Assembly (NCBI GenBank): GCA_036311245.1
Contig: JAXJQH010000076.1
Span: 1-21,480, forward strand
DNA from: SIG578 sp036311245
GTDB lineage: Bacteria; Bacillota; Clostridia; Oscillospirales; Ruminococcaceae
Length of the DNA stretch: 21,480 nt
Reading direction: 5' to 3'
Under the pieces are notes generated by a model. The model did not search any database and was not told where the DNA came from. It was given only the letters and a program-made list of their open reading frames with translations. Both the position numbers and the translations under genes were made by a program. Shown piece after piece: positions 15,969 through 21,480 of this stretch (the stretch's first letter is position 1; every line of letters starts with the position of its first letter).

Positions 15969-16205
15969 CTAACACCATTGCACCAGAATATGCGCCGCAT
16001 CCTCGCTTCTTATCGCAATTACCGCGTCACGAATTAAATAGGCAGACGGGTCGCCGCAGGGACTTTTGCCAACGCATTCAACCCACGTTTCGGGGACAAG
16101 ACCTATATCAAGAAAGCGGCGGCGGATACTCCCCTCTGCAGTAAGAGCTACGACCTTCGCCCGCTCCGATACATCTATATCACAAAGGCAGATTTTGTCA
16201 TTCAT
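15969..16205 (-). CDS. feoA: Ferrous iron transport protein FeoA
   Basis: A 78-residue SH3-like cytoplasmic protein required for full FeoB activity. It shows the usual FeoA course: acidic N-terminus, RRRFLDIGLVPETWVECV (family RxRLxDLGhxPGxxV core) and a terminal strand with IRSEDAAHILV (family RxxEAxxIxV). GAAGGTG lies just upstream of the ATG at 16205. It is the first gene of a feoA-feoB operon, with a 10-base gap. No feoC or iron-regulator gene is adjacent. Confidence 0.95.
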   Translation of the reverse strand: MNDKICLCDIDVSERAKVVALTAEGSIRRRFLDIGLVPETWVECVGKSPCGDPSAYLIRDAVIAIRSEDAAHILVQWC

Positions 16206-16244
16206 AAAAACACCTTCTAAACGGATTTCTTTCAGGAAATGCTC

Positions 16245-16252
16245 ATTTTATA
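16245..16252 (-). promoter_or_regulatory. Possible -10 element of the feoAB promoter
   Basis: On the minus strand TATAAAAT (16245-16252) lies 40 bases before the feoA start, between it and the upstream terminator. No good -35 hexamer is at 17 bases, so the promoter may need an activator or use another site. Confidence 0.35.
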
Positions 16253-16260
16253 CTATGTGT

Positions 16261-16296
16261 GCAAAAAAGAAAAGGTGACGGGCTGCGCCCGTCACC
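16261..16296 (-). terminator. Terminator of the EEP-family gene
   Basis: A perfect 10-bp stem, GGTGACGGGC (16274-16283) with GCCCGTCACC (16287-16296), has loop TGC. On the minus strand it is followed by TTTTCTTTTTTGC, so it ends the transcript of the gene at 16317-17366 just before the feoA promoter region. Confidence 0.9.
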
Positions 16297-16316
16297 AAAA
16301 AGTGAATAAAAATATT

Positions 16317-17366
16317 TTATTTTAAGGTTACCTCAAGTAAAACCGGATTGTGGGAAGAATATCTGAACTCTTGGTCAACCGTTACTATCATATTGATTTG
16401 AAGATTTGAGGAAAGTATGTATCCATCTGACACATAGACCTGCCGCTGTTCGCTCTCTCTATCATAGGGTGCAGAAAGTATACGCGAGGTGGGAACTGCA
16501 GCGTCATAGCAAAGGGTAAGCTCTGCGGGAAGCTCATCAAAGCTCATTTGAGAAGGCTCCCAGCGCAGACGGTCAGATAAGGGGTATCTGTCCTGCGTAT
16601 CGTCAAAGCTGCGGTAGAAGCTGCCGCCCGCGATAACATAATCGCCGTTTTGGGCGGCTTTCTCTGCATATTTAATTACCTCGGCAGTCTGCTCTTTCTT
16701 TGCCTCGTCGGAAAGATATGCGCCCAGCTCGAAGTTTATTATAACGAGCTTTTTGCTGGAATTTTCAATGTCAAATTCAGTAACAAGCATACAGCGGCGG
16801 GGCTGGCTTAATGAAATTCCGCTAGAAAGATTTGGCAGAGCCACTCTTTTTGCAGAGGAAATTTCTTTTTTAGAAAGGGTGAGCACTCCCGAGGTCACCT
16901 TTTTATAAGGCGGTAAAAAGCTTGTGCTACGCGCTTTATGGTCGGTAGCATAGGCGCTGCTGAAGCTTGCATTATTTAAGTAATAAGAATACTGGTCAAC
17001 ATAGCGGCTGCGGTAGGAGTCAACATCCACGCTCTGGAGCAGCACCGCATCGGCATTGGAGAGGTTTACAAGCTCAGAAATTCCGCGGACATTTTTAAGA
17101 ACACTGTCTGTATCAGCGCGCTTTCCCCGTCCGCCCTCTTTTTTTGTGTCTGCCTCTGCTCCGAGAGAGGCATAGCCTGTGTTAAATGAGAGAATGCGAA
17201 TTTTATTTTGCGAAATAGCTGCTGCGCCCTTAGCATTTGACACCGAAACGGTTTCTTCCGCTTTGGGACGGTAGGCGGAAAAGAGGTTTATAATGCCGTT
17301 TGCCACAATGAAAATTATAAGCGCAAGCGCAAGCGCGCCCGCCATCTTGCCTATTCTTTTAAGCAC
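16317..17366 (-). CDS. Membrane-anchored endonuclease/exonuclease/phosphatase-fold protein, probably inactive
   Basis: A 349-residue protein with an N-terminal membrane anchor (residues 9-31) and an extracytoplasmic DNase I-like EEP fold. Fold landmarks are ILSFNTGYASLG (N62 kept), DAVLLQSVDVDS, TSGVLTLSK, VIINFELGAYL, YVIAGGSFY and SSHNPVLLEV. Compared with active EEP enzymes, the metal-binding Glu of LQEV is S112, the catalytic His of N-x-HL is E213, the Asp and Asn of GDFN are S249 and Y251, and the Asp of SDH is S338; H339 remains. That pattern argues against phosphodiesterase activity and for a binding or structural role. The start is GTG with a strong GGAGGGG upstream. It is monocistronic, with its own terminator. 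Confidence 0.85.
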   Translation of the reverse strand: MLKRIGKMAGALALALIIFIVANGIINLFSAYRPKAEETVSVSNAKGAAAISQNKIRILSFNTGYASLGAEADTKKEGGRGKRADTDSVLKNVRGISELVNLSNADAVLLQSVDVDSYRSRYVDQYSYYLNNASFSSAYATDHKARSTSFLPPYKKVTSGVLTLSKKEISSAKRVALPNLSSGISLSQPRRCMLVTEFDIENSSKKLVIINFELGAYLSDEAKKEQTAEVIKYAEKAAQNGDYVIAGGSFYRSFDDTQDRYPLSDRLRWEPSQMSFDELPAELTLCYDAAVPTSRILSAPYDRESEQRQVYVSDGYILSSNLQINMIVTVDQEFRYSSHNPVLLEVTLK

Positions 17367-17395
17367 TCTTTCCCCTCCCCTCGGTTAATAAAACA

Positions 17396-17424
17396 AGTAT
17401 ATCACATATTTTGACAAATTTCCA
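17396..17424 (-). promoter_or_regulatory. Candidate promoter of the EEP-family gene
   Basis: On the minus strand an extended -10, TGA plus TATACT (hexamer 17396-17401), lies 17 bases from TGGAAA (17419-17424). The -35 match is weak but the extended -10 compensates. Confidence 0.45.
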
Positions 17425-17460
17425 TACCATATACTTATTTTCCATATTTTTATTTTAATA

Positions 17461-17489
17461 TTTACAAAAAAATACTGGTGTGATACAAT
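17461..17489 (+). promoter_or_regulatory. Sigma-A promoter of the lipoprotein gene
   Basis: TTTACA at 17461-17466 is 17 bases from TACAAT (17484-17489), which is preceded by TGA, an extended -10. The start codon at 17513 follows closely. Confidence 0.8.
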
Positions 17490-17512
17490 TAAATAAAAAA
17501 GGAGATTTTACC

Positions 17513-18649
17513 ATGAAAAAGATTCTGGCATTTTTATTAGTATCTCTTATGATAACTTGTTTTTCTGCTTGCAGCACAAAATCTCCCTCGAGTGGAAGCT
17601 TTGTTCCCATTGCACAGTCGGAGCAGGTTTCTGTTGTGGCGCAAAAGGATGTTTTCCCCGAAAACACCGTTGTTAAAATTAAGCAGGTAAGCTCAGGCAA
17701 GAGCTATGACACTGCGGACACCGCACTCAAAGCTACCGCTGAAAAATTTGCTGTTTATGACATTACCGCCACAAGCGAAAATGTTTCCGTTCAACCAAAC
17801 GGCACTGTAAAGGCAACATTTGCCATTCCTGAAAACTTTAACCTTGACAATGTTGAGGTTGTCTACATCTCTGACGATGGCAAGGTTGAAACCCTTTCAT
17901 CGCTCGTTGATAAGCAAACAAAAACTGTTACTGCCGAGCTTTCACACTTTAGTTTGTATGCTGTTATTGAAAAAATTGAAGCCGAGGTTGAAAGTGACAC
18001 TGCTTCATCTGAAATAGCTGAGCCTGAGGATTCAAGTAAACCTGAGGAATCAAGTGACCCCGCTGAGTCGAGCAAACCTGCAGAACCCAGCAAACCCGCT
18101 CACACCCACTCTTTTGCAGAAGCCACCTGCCTTGAGGCTAAAAAATGCTCCTGCGGCGCAACCGAGGGTAATGCCTTAGGACACAATTATATCGATGACA
18201 AGTGCAGCAGATGCGGCGCGATTGATTCCACCTACAAAGCACTTTTGAGCGGCGCGTGGACAGTTGAGGCAGTTGACGACAGCACCCTTTATGCATATTC
18301 CTTTGTTTTCTCGGGCGAAGAACCTAATTACTCTGTAGGCATAGGCGATAATCTAAAAACTCTCCCTGAGGAGTTCCAAAATGAAATTCTCAACAATTCT
18401 GCAGATTATGCTGATTCCATATACAAGATCGGAAACGAAACATACTATGTTGGAAGAGGCGGCGGAGCCGGCATTAAATTTGAAGTGAACAAAAATACAG
18501 TTATTATTACTGAGTTGGAATCAACTAACACCATCACAATGACAAGAACTGCAGGCGATAAATACACTATTACAGCGGTTAGCGGTGACTTCGCATTACA
18601 AGTTGGTGCAGTTCTTAGCTGGAAAGAAGCCGAAATCTCTGAAAGCTAA
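17513..18649 (+). CDS. Putative surface lipoprotein with Cys-rich CxCG/GH/CxxCG module
   Basis: A 378-residue protein with a lipoprotein signal peptide (MKKILAFLLVSLMITCFSAC) and likely lipidated C20 in a slightly weak lipobox, FSAC. A beta-rich N-terminal region (about 30-165) is followed by a Ser/Pro/Glu linker of repeated SKPEESSDPAE-type units, a short cysteine/histidine module at about 197-235 (CSCG, ALGH, CSRCG) of a kind common in clostridial exported proteins, and a C-terminal domain of about 140 residues with lipocalin-like strand periodicity. I do not recognise a function. The start at 17513 has AAGGAG upstream and gives a proper signal peptide; an earlier ATG at 17480 overlaps the -10 element. 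It is monocistronic with its own promoter and terminator. Confidence 0.82.
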   Translation: MKKILAFLLVSLMITCFSACSTKSPSSGSFVPIAQSEQVSVVAQKDVFPENTVVKIKQVSSGKSYDTADTALKATAEKFAVYDITATSENVSVQPNGTVKATFAIPENFNLDNVEVVYISDDGKVETLSSLVDKQTKTVTAELSHFSLYAVIEKIEAEVESDTASSEIAEPEDSSKPEESSDPAESSKPAEPSKPAHTHSFAEATCLEAKKCSCGATEGNALGHNYIDDKCSRCGAIDSTYKALLSGAWTVEAVDDSTLYAYSFVFSGEEPNYSVGIGDNLKTLPEEFQNEILNNSADYADSIYKIGNETYYVGRGGGAGIKFEVNKNTVIITELESTNTITMTRTAGDKYTITAVSGDFALQVGAVLSWKEAEISES

Positions 18650-18661
18650 TATTAAAAGCAT

Positions 18662-18690
18662 AAAACGGGGGCACTGCCCTCGTTTTTTGT
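18662..18690 (+). terminator. Terminator of the lipoprotein gene
   Basis: AAAACGGGGGC (18662-18672) pairs with GCCCTCGTTTT (18676-18686), with one G-T pair and a 3-base loop. The stem runs into a TTTTTT tract. Confidence 0.9.
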
Positions 18691-18699
18691 TTACAGAAG

Positions 18700-18728
18700 T
18701 TGATATGATTATGCATTTATGCTAAAAT
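18700..18728 (+). promoter_or_regulatory. Sigma-A promoter of the RNA methyltransferase gene
   Basis: TTGATA at 18700-18705 is 17 bases from TAAAAT (18723-18728), which is preceded by TGC (extended -10). It lies just after the lipoprotein terminator and 30 bases before the start codon. Confidence 0.78.
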
Positions 18729-18757
18729 TATATTAATATAGTAAAAGGGGAAACAAA

Positions 18758-19573
18758 ATGGCGCGCATAATTAAAATAGAGGACATTTCGGTACCTGAGG
18801 TTTCGGCTTACGCATCACTTACAGAGGCGCAGCTTAGAGAGGATAGCGGTCTTTTTATTGCCGAAAGCGTAAAGGTTATAGATGTGGCTCTCGATAGCGG
18901 CCTTGAGCCTGTGAGCTTTCTTATGGAAGAAAAGCAGATAGATGGGATTGGCAAGGAGATCCTCGCGCGTTGTCCTGATGTGCCTGTTTTTACTGCCAAA
19001 AGAAAGGTGCTTTCTTCTCTCACGGGATTTGAGCTGACAAGAGGAGTTCTATGCGCCATGCGCCGCCCCGAACCCCCCTCTCTTGACTCTGTTTTAGAGG
19101 GTGCAAAGAAGGTTGCGGTGTTAGAGCGGCTTAGCGACAGCGTTAATGTCGGCGCAATTTTCAGAAGTGCCGCCGCCTTAGGGATAGATGCACTGCTTCT
19201 GTTTCACAACTGCTGCGAGCCGCTTAACAGACGCACTGTGCGGGTTAGTATGGGAAGTGTGTTTTTAGTGCCGTGGGCATTCTTTCCTAAAAAGGACTAT
19301 CCCCTGCCCTCTGATACGGTAGGCTTTTTAAAGCAAAAGGGCTTTGTAACTGCCGCGCTCGCGCTTAAAAATAACAGCATAGGAATTGACGACCCAATTT
19401 TAAGCTCCTCTCAAAAGCTTGCGCTATTTTTCGGCGCAGAGGGTGACGGACTCAGTGAGGACACAATAGAAGCTTGTGATTACACCGCAAAAATCCCTAT
19501 GCATCACGGTGTCGATTCACTTAATGTTGCCGCCGCAGCGGCTATAACCTTTTGGCAGCTTGGGGCAAAATAA
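18758..19573 (+). CDS. TrmH/SpoU-family RNA 2'-O-methyltransferase
   Basis: SAM-dependent 2'-O-ribose methyltransferase of 271 residues, acting on rRNA or tRNA. An N-terminal L30e-like substrate-recognition region (about 1-100, FIAESVKVIDVAL) precedes the knotted SPOUT domain. SpoU motif 1 is NVGAIFRSAAALG from N130, motif 2 is FFGAEGDGL at about 224-231, and motif 3 is the SLNVAAAAAI stretch after M248. Motif 1 retains the key Asn and Arg. Family members include RlmB, TrmH and TsnR; the exact target nucleoside cannot be told from sequence alone. AGGGGA lies before the ATG. The gene stands alone with its own promoter and a shared downstream terminator. Confidence 0.9.
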   Translation: MARIIKIEDISVPEVSAYASLTEAQLREDSGLFIAESVKVIDVALDSGLEPVSFLMEEKQIDGIGKEILARCPDVPVFTAKRKVLSSLTGFELTRGVLCAMRRPEPPSLDSVLEGAKKVAVLERLSDSVNVGAIFRSAAALGIDALLLFHNCCEPLNRRTVRVSMGSVFLVPWAFFPKKDYPLPSDTVGFLKQKGFVTAALALKNNSIGIDDPILSSSQKLALFFGAEGDGLSEDTIEACDYTAKIPMHHGVDSLNVAAAAAITFWQLGAK

Positions 19574-19586
19574 GTCTATATAAACT

Positions 19587-19615
19587 AAAAGGCGGGGCAA
19601 AGCCCCGCCTTTTTA
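19587..19615. terminator. Bidirectional terminator between convergent methyltransferase and deacetylase genes
   Basis: AAAAGGCGGGGC (19587-19598) and GCCCCGCCTTTT (19602-19613) form a perfect 12-bp stem with loop AAA, flanked by T-rich sequence on the plus strand. The deacetylase stop codon (minus, 19613-19615) abuts the stem. Confidence 0.9.
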
Positions 19616-20380
19616 TTCGTTTTTGAGGTGTTGGCAGCCGGCGGAGTCGAGGAAGTAGTTATCCTTATAGATAAGCTTGTCGGCGGTGACGAAAGAATAG
19701 CCCTCGCGTGTTAAAATTTCGAGTATTTTATCAACTGCGGCGGGGGTATTCTCCAAATCGTTATGGAATAGGAGAATGCTGCCGTTTTTTGCATTTTCGG
19801 TAACGCTCTTTATCATTTGCGGCACCGTTTTTTTCTGCCAGTCCCTGCTGTCTATGTCCCACTGAATTGCGTACATTTTAAGCTTTTCGACCTCGGTTAA
19901 GAGGGTGTTATTATATTCCCCGTAAGGTCCGCGGTAGAGGGTGGGCGTTTCTCCCGTTACAGCTTTAAGCTTTTCATTGCAGGCTAATATATCGGCAGAA
20001 AGCTGTTCGGCGCTCATTGAGTCAATATGCGAGTGGGAGTTAGAATGGTTGCCGACTGCGTGACCTGCTGCGAAAATTCTTCTGACATCGTCGGGGTATT
20101 TTGAAACCCACTCTCCCGTAAAGAAAAAGGTTGCCTTGGCATCGTGTTTCTTTAAAATTTTGAGCAGAATATCGGTGTCACTATTGCCCCATGCGGCATC
20201 GAAGGTGAGAGCGATTTCCTTATCCGCAGTTTGAACGCAGTAAATCGGCAGTTTGCGCTCATTTACAGATGCGGTTATTGCGTTTACTCCGTGACCTGCA
20301 AAAATTGCCGTTACTATAACAACAGTAGCTACAATAAAGGCAAGGAGTCCCTCGCGTTTTCCAAAAATAATCCATTTCAT
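19613..20380 (-). CDS. PdaB-like polysaccharide deacetylase (CE4/NodB domain)
   Basis: Membrane-anchored NodB-fold protein of 255 residues: a transmembrane anchor at about 12-31 and an extracytoplasmic deacetylase domain. Motif 1 is TFDAAWG with D61, motif 2 is HSNSH (H112 and H116), motif 3 is YRGPYGEY and motif 5 is LLFHND. Motif 1 has Ala where classical NodB enzymes have a second, metal-binding Asp (TFDDG). Variants here are common among PdaB-type sporulation proteins, and the IALTFDAAWG sequence fits that group, whose enzymatic activity is debatable. The likely role is peptidoglycan or cortex modification. ATG at 20380 is chosen because GAGAGGTG precedes it and a proper anchor follows; the open frame runs back to 20476 without a good site. 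Confidence 0.87.
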   Translation of the reverse strand: MKWIIFGKREGLLAFIVATVVIVTAIFAGHGVNAITASVNERKLPIYCVQTADKEIALTFDAAWGNSDTDILLKILKKHDAKATFFFTGEWVSKYPDDVRRIFAAGHAVGNHSNSHSHIDSMSAEQLSADILACNEKLKAVTGETPTLYRGPYGEYNNTLLTEVEKLKMYAIQWDIDSRDWQKKTVPQMIKSVTENAKNGSILLFHNDLENTPAAVDKILEILTREGYSFVTADKLIYKDNYFLDSAGCQHLKNE

Positions 20381-20413
20381 ACAATGCACCTCTCTTATAT
20401 AGACTATATGCGC

Positions 20414-20448
20414 TCCCGCCTTTTTTATAGACGGGATTTTTTTATTTT
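20414..20448 (+). terminator. Terminator-like hairpin in the deacetylase leader, plus orientation
   Basis: TCCCG (20414-20418) pairs with CGGGA (20432-20436), followed by TTTTTTTATTTTT on the plus strand. It lies antisense to the deacetylase leader. The stem is short, so this is weak. Confidence 0.35.
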
Positions 20449-20485
20449 TGGAAAACAATTTTTTAGTGTTTTGCATAATATGAGG

Positions 20486-20627
20486 TTAGATGCCCCGCCA
20501 AAATCCCCGTTTTAAAAATTCGCAGGCGGTGCGGGGCGGTGGGACGGCTGTGCCCTAAAAGAAGCCGCCTGCATTGAGCCGTCTGCTTTATATATAGTCC
20601 CCCTCTTTTTATAGAGGGGGACTTTTT
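20486..20627 (+). ncRNA. Candidate structured small RNA ending in an orphan terminator
   Basis: This GC-rich island between divergent genes has no convincing reading frame. GCAGGCGG (20522-20529) pairs with CCGCCTGC (20565-20572), while GACGGCT (20543-20549) pairs with AGCCGTC (20577-20583). The two helices interleave, giving a possible pseudoknot. An alternative helix, GCCCCGC (20492-20498) with GCGGGGC (20531-20537), is also possible, so the element could switch. It is followed by a strong plus-strand terminator, and the next gene has its own promoter after that terminator. The 5' end is a guess: only CATAAT (20474-20479) is visible, without a good -35. It matches no RNA family I can name. 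Confidence 0.4.
20596..20627 (+). terminator. Strong plus-strand terminator with no upstream gene on that strand
   Basis: AGTCCCCCTCT (20596-20606) pairs with AGAGGGGGACT (20613-20623), followed by TTTTTG. No T-tract follows it on the minus strand, so it acts on plus transcripts. The nearest upstream plus-strand gene ends at 19573 and already has its own terminator. Confidence 0.88.
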
Positions 20628-20632
20628 GCGCC

Positions 20633-20661
20633 TTGAAAGAGAGAGGAAACTATGCTACAAT
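20633..20661 (+). promoter_or_regulatory. Sigma-A promoter of the GNAT gene
   Basis: TTGAAA at 20633-20638 is 17 bases from TACAAT (20656-20661), preceded by TGC, an extended -10. It begins just after the upstream terminator, making the GNAT gene an independent unit. Confidence 0.85.
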
Positions 20662-20692
20662 AAGAAAAAGACAAGATAAAGGAACTGATTTA

Positions 20693-21172
20693 ATGGATAT
20701 CAAGGAAATTATTAAAGGCATTACAATAAGAGAGGCAAAACAGGGCGATGAGGCGCTTATAAACGAGTTTTTTGATGCCATGGGCGGCGAAACGAGGGCG
20801 CTATTTAACCGCAGAGATTATAACCGCAAGGGAGTGCTTAAATTCTGCCAAAAGGGTGATGCTACGCGGCATTATTTTATGGCAGAGTTTGAGGGAAAAA
20901 TGGCAGGATATGTTTTTTTCCTCGATTACAACACCTCTATTCCCACAATGGGACTTGCAATACGCGATGACCTGAGAGGCTTGCATCTTGGAAAAGAGCT
21001 TATCACCTATGCGCAAGGCAAAGCAAGGGCTGACGGCAAAGGGGGACTAATGCTGACTACCCACGTTGCAAACATTCGCGCGCAGTCACTTTACGAAACT
21101 ATGGGATTTGTCAATATGGGACTTTGCAAAAACGGAAGCGAGCTATTTTATTTATGGAGATTTATTGACTAA
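20693..21172 (+). CDS. GNAT-family N-acetyltransferase, substrate unknown
   Basis: A 159-residue acetyl-CoA-dependent acetyltransferase. GNAT features include an N-terminal ITIREAKQGDEALI strand-helix, a beta-4/motif A region with the pyrophosphate loop RGLHLGKEL (R-G-x-x-L-G), an alpha-3 helix, and motif B with NIRAQSLYETMGFVNMG. The central MAGYVFFLDYN strand pair is typical. ATG at 20693 is chosen because AAAGGA at 20678-20683 precedes it; the longer frame from TTG 20633 begins inside the promoter -35. The gene is monocistronic, with its own promoter and a bidirectional terminator shared with tuf. The acceptor (amine, amino acid, peptide or antibiotic-like molecule) cannot be inferred. Confidence 0.87.
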   Translation: MDIKEIIKGITIREAKQGDEALINEFFDAMGGETRALFNRRDYNRKGVLKFCQKGDATRHYFMAEFEGKMAGYVFFLDYNTSIPTMGLAIRDDLRGLHLGKELITYAQGKARADGKGGLMLTTHVANIRAQSLYETMGFVNMGLCKNGSELFYLWRFID

Positions 21173-21191
21173 TTTTTAAAAGCAGATAAAA

Positions 21192-21228
21192 AAGCACCCC
21201 GAGGCATAGCCTCGGGGTGCTTAATTTT
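21192..21228. terminator. Bidirectional terminator between the GNAT gene and tuf
   Basis: A perfect 14-bp stem, AAGCACCCCGAGGC (21192-21205) with GCCTCGGGGTGCTT (21209-21222), has loop ATA. Plus side: AATTTTTTG. Minus side: TTTTTTATC (A-run at 21188-21193). Strong and symmetric, fitting the highly expressed tuf. Confidence 0.94.
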
Positions 21229-21251
21229 TTGTGTGTTATTTACGAATAAAA

Positions 21252-21480
21252 TTATTCGTTGATAGCAGTAACAACGCCGGAACCAACGGTACGTCCACCC
21301 TCACGGATAGCGAAGCGGAGTCCGGGCTCGATAGCGATAGAAGTGATGAGCTCAACATCCATCTCTACGTTATCACCAGGCATGCACATTTCTGTGCCCT
21401 CGGGAAGAGAGATAACACCGGTAACGTCAGTAGTTCTGAAATAGAACTGGGGACGATAGTTGTTGAAGAAAGGAGTATGA
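21252..21480 (-). CDS. tuf: Elongation factor Tu, C-terminal domain (5' part outside window)
   Basis: The last 75 complete codons of EF-Tu, the GTPase that delivers aminoacyl-tRNA to the ribosome. Domain 3 landmarks are visible on the minus strand: HTPFFNNYRPQFYFRTTDVT, the PGDNVEMDVELI strand and the terminal REGGRTVGSGVVT segment, ending Ile-Asn-Glu. The reading frame runs off the window edge, so the G domain, domain 2 and promoter are not visible. It is convergent with the GNAT gene across a strong shared terminator. Codon use is more biased than in its neighbours, as expected for a very highly expressed gene. Confidence 0.97.
   Translation of the reverse strand, partial: HTPFFNNYRPQFYFRTTDVTGVISLPEGTEMCMPGDNVEMDVELITSIAIEPGLRFAIREGGRTVGSGVVTAINE

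Noticed and set aside
16237..16248. AAATGCTCATTT near the feoA promoter as a possible iron-regulator operator
   Set aside because: Only 5-bp arms around a non-palindromic centre; it does not match a Fur or DtxR/IdeR box well enough.
17411..17435. TTGACA on the plus strand with TATACT downstream
   Set aside because: The spacer is only 13 bases; the better-spaced TTTACA/TACAAT pair lies downstream at 17461-17489.
20231..20515. 94-codon plus-strand frame antisense to the deacetylase start
   Set aside because: No ribosome site or recognisable features; it spans the deacetylase leader and hairpins.
20565..20577. CCGCCTG in the small-RNA candidate as a ZTP riboswitch core
   Set aside because: The rest of the ZTP consensus is absent, and the terminator and separate promoter decouple it from the downstream gene.
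1..21480. tRNA genes, CRISPR arrays, prophage or insertion-sequence genes
   Set aside because: None seen on either strand: no cloverleaf-like segments, no regularly spaced direct repeats, no transposase or integrase motifs.

Overview
This window looks like a chromosomal segment from an anaerobic, low-to-mid GC Firmicute, most likely a clostridial lineage of the Oscillospiraceae/Ruminococcaceae kind. The evidence is strong AGGAGG-type ribosome binding sites, frequent TTG and GTG starts, an oxygen-sensitive class III ribonucleotide reductase, Feo-type ferrous iron uptake, a PdaB-like deacetylase and a clostridial-style Cys-rich lipoprotein. Nothing indicates a prophage, plasmid, CRISPR array or rRNA/tRNA cluster. 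The taxonomic placement is inference from gene content.

Layout. (1) 1-8002, plus strand: a co-directional run of the 3' two-thirds of dnaK, dnaJ, a CPBP membrane protease, tadA, a DUF5685 protein that overlaps a J-domain protein with a Cys-rich tail, a small membrane protein, a YwlE-like phosphatase, rimI and tsaD. The theme is protein quality control and tRNA/ribosome modification. (2) 8053-9078, minus: a divergent gpsA-like dehydrogenase, convergent with tsaD across a bidirectional terminator. (3) 9222-13442, plus: an anaerobic dNTP module, nrdG-nrdD-trxB. nrdG and nrdD each have their own promoter with a NrdR-type box, and NrdD carries a C-terminal CPNC redoxin domain. (4) 13443-13822: a 380-base gene-free stretch rich in inverted repeats. 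(5) 13823-16205, minus: feoA-feoB. (6) 16317-17366, minus: an endonuclease/exonuclease/phosphatase-fold protein whose metal-binding and catalytic positions are substituted. (7) 17461-18649, plus: a lipoprotein. (8) 18700-19573, plus: a TrmH/SpoU-type RNA methyltransferase. (9) 19613-20380, minus: a PdaB-like polysaccharide deacetylase. (10) 20400-20627: a structured intergenic island ending in a plus-strand terminator that belongs to no visible gene, so a candidate small RNA. (11) 20633-21172, plus: a GNAT acetyltransferase. (12) 21252-21480, minus: the C-terminal end of tuf (EF-Tu).

How the genes work together. The best-supported functional unit is nrdG-nrdD-trxB. NrdG would install the glycyl radical on NrdD. 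The redoxin fused to NrdD would re-reduce the active site, and TrxB would re-reduce the redoxin. Repression by NrdR when dNTP/ATP is high is inferred from the boxes. Other notable points are the catalytically degenerate EEP protein, a TrxB without the usual NADPH phosphate-binding motif, and two structured intergenic islands.
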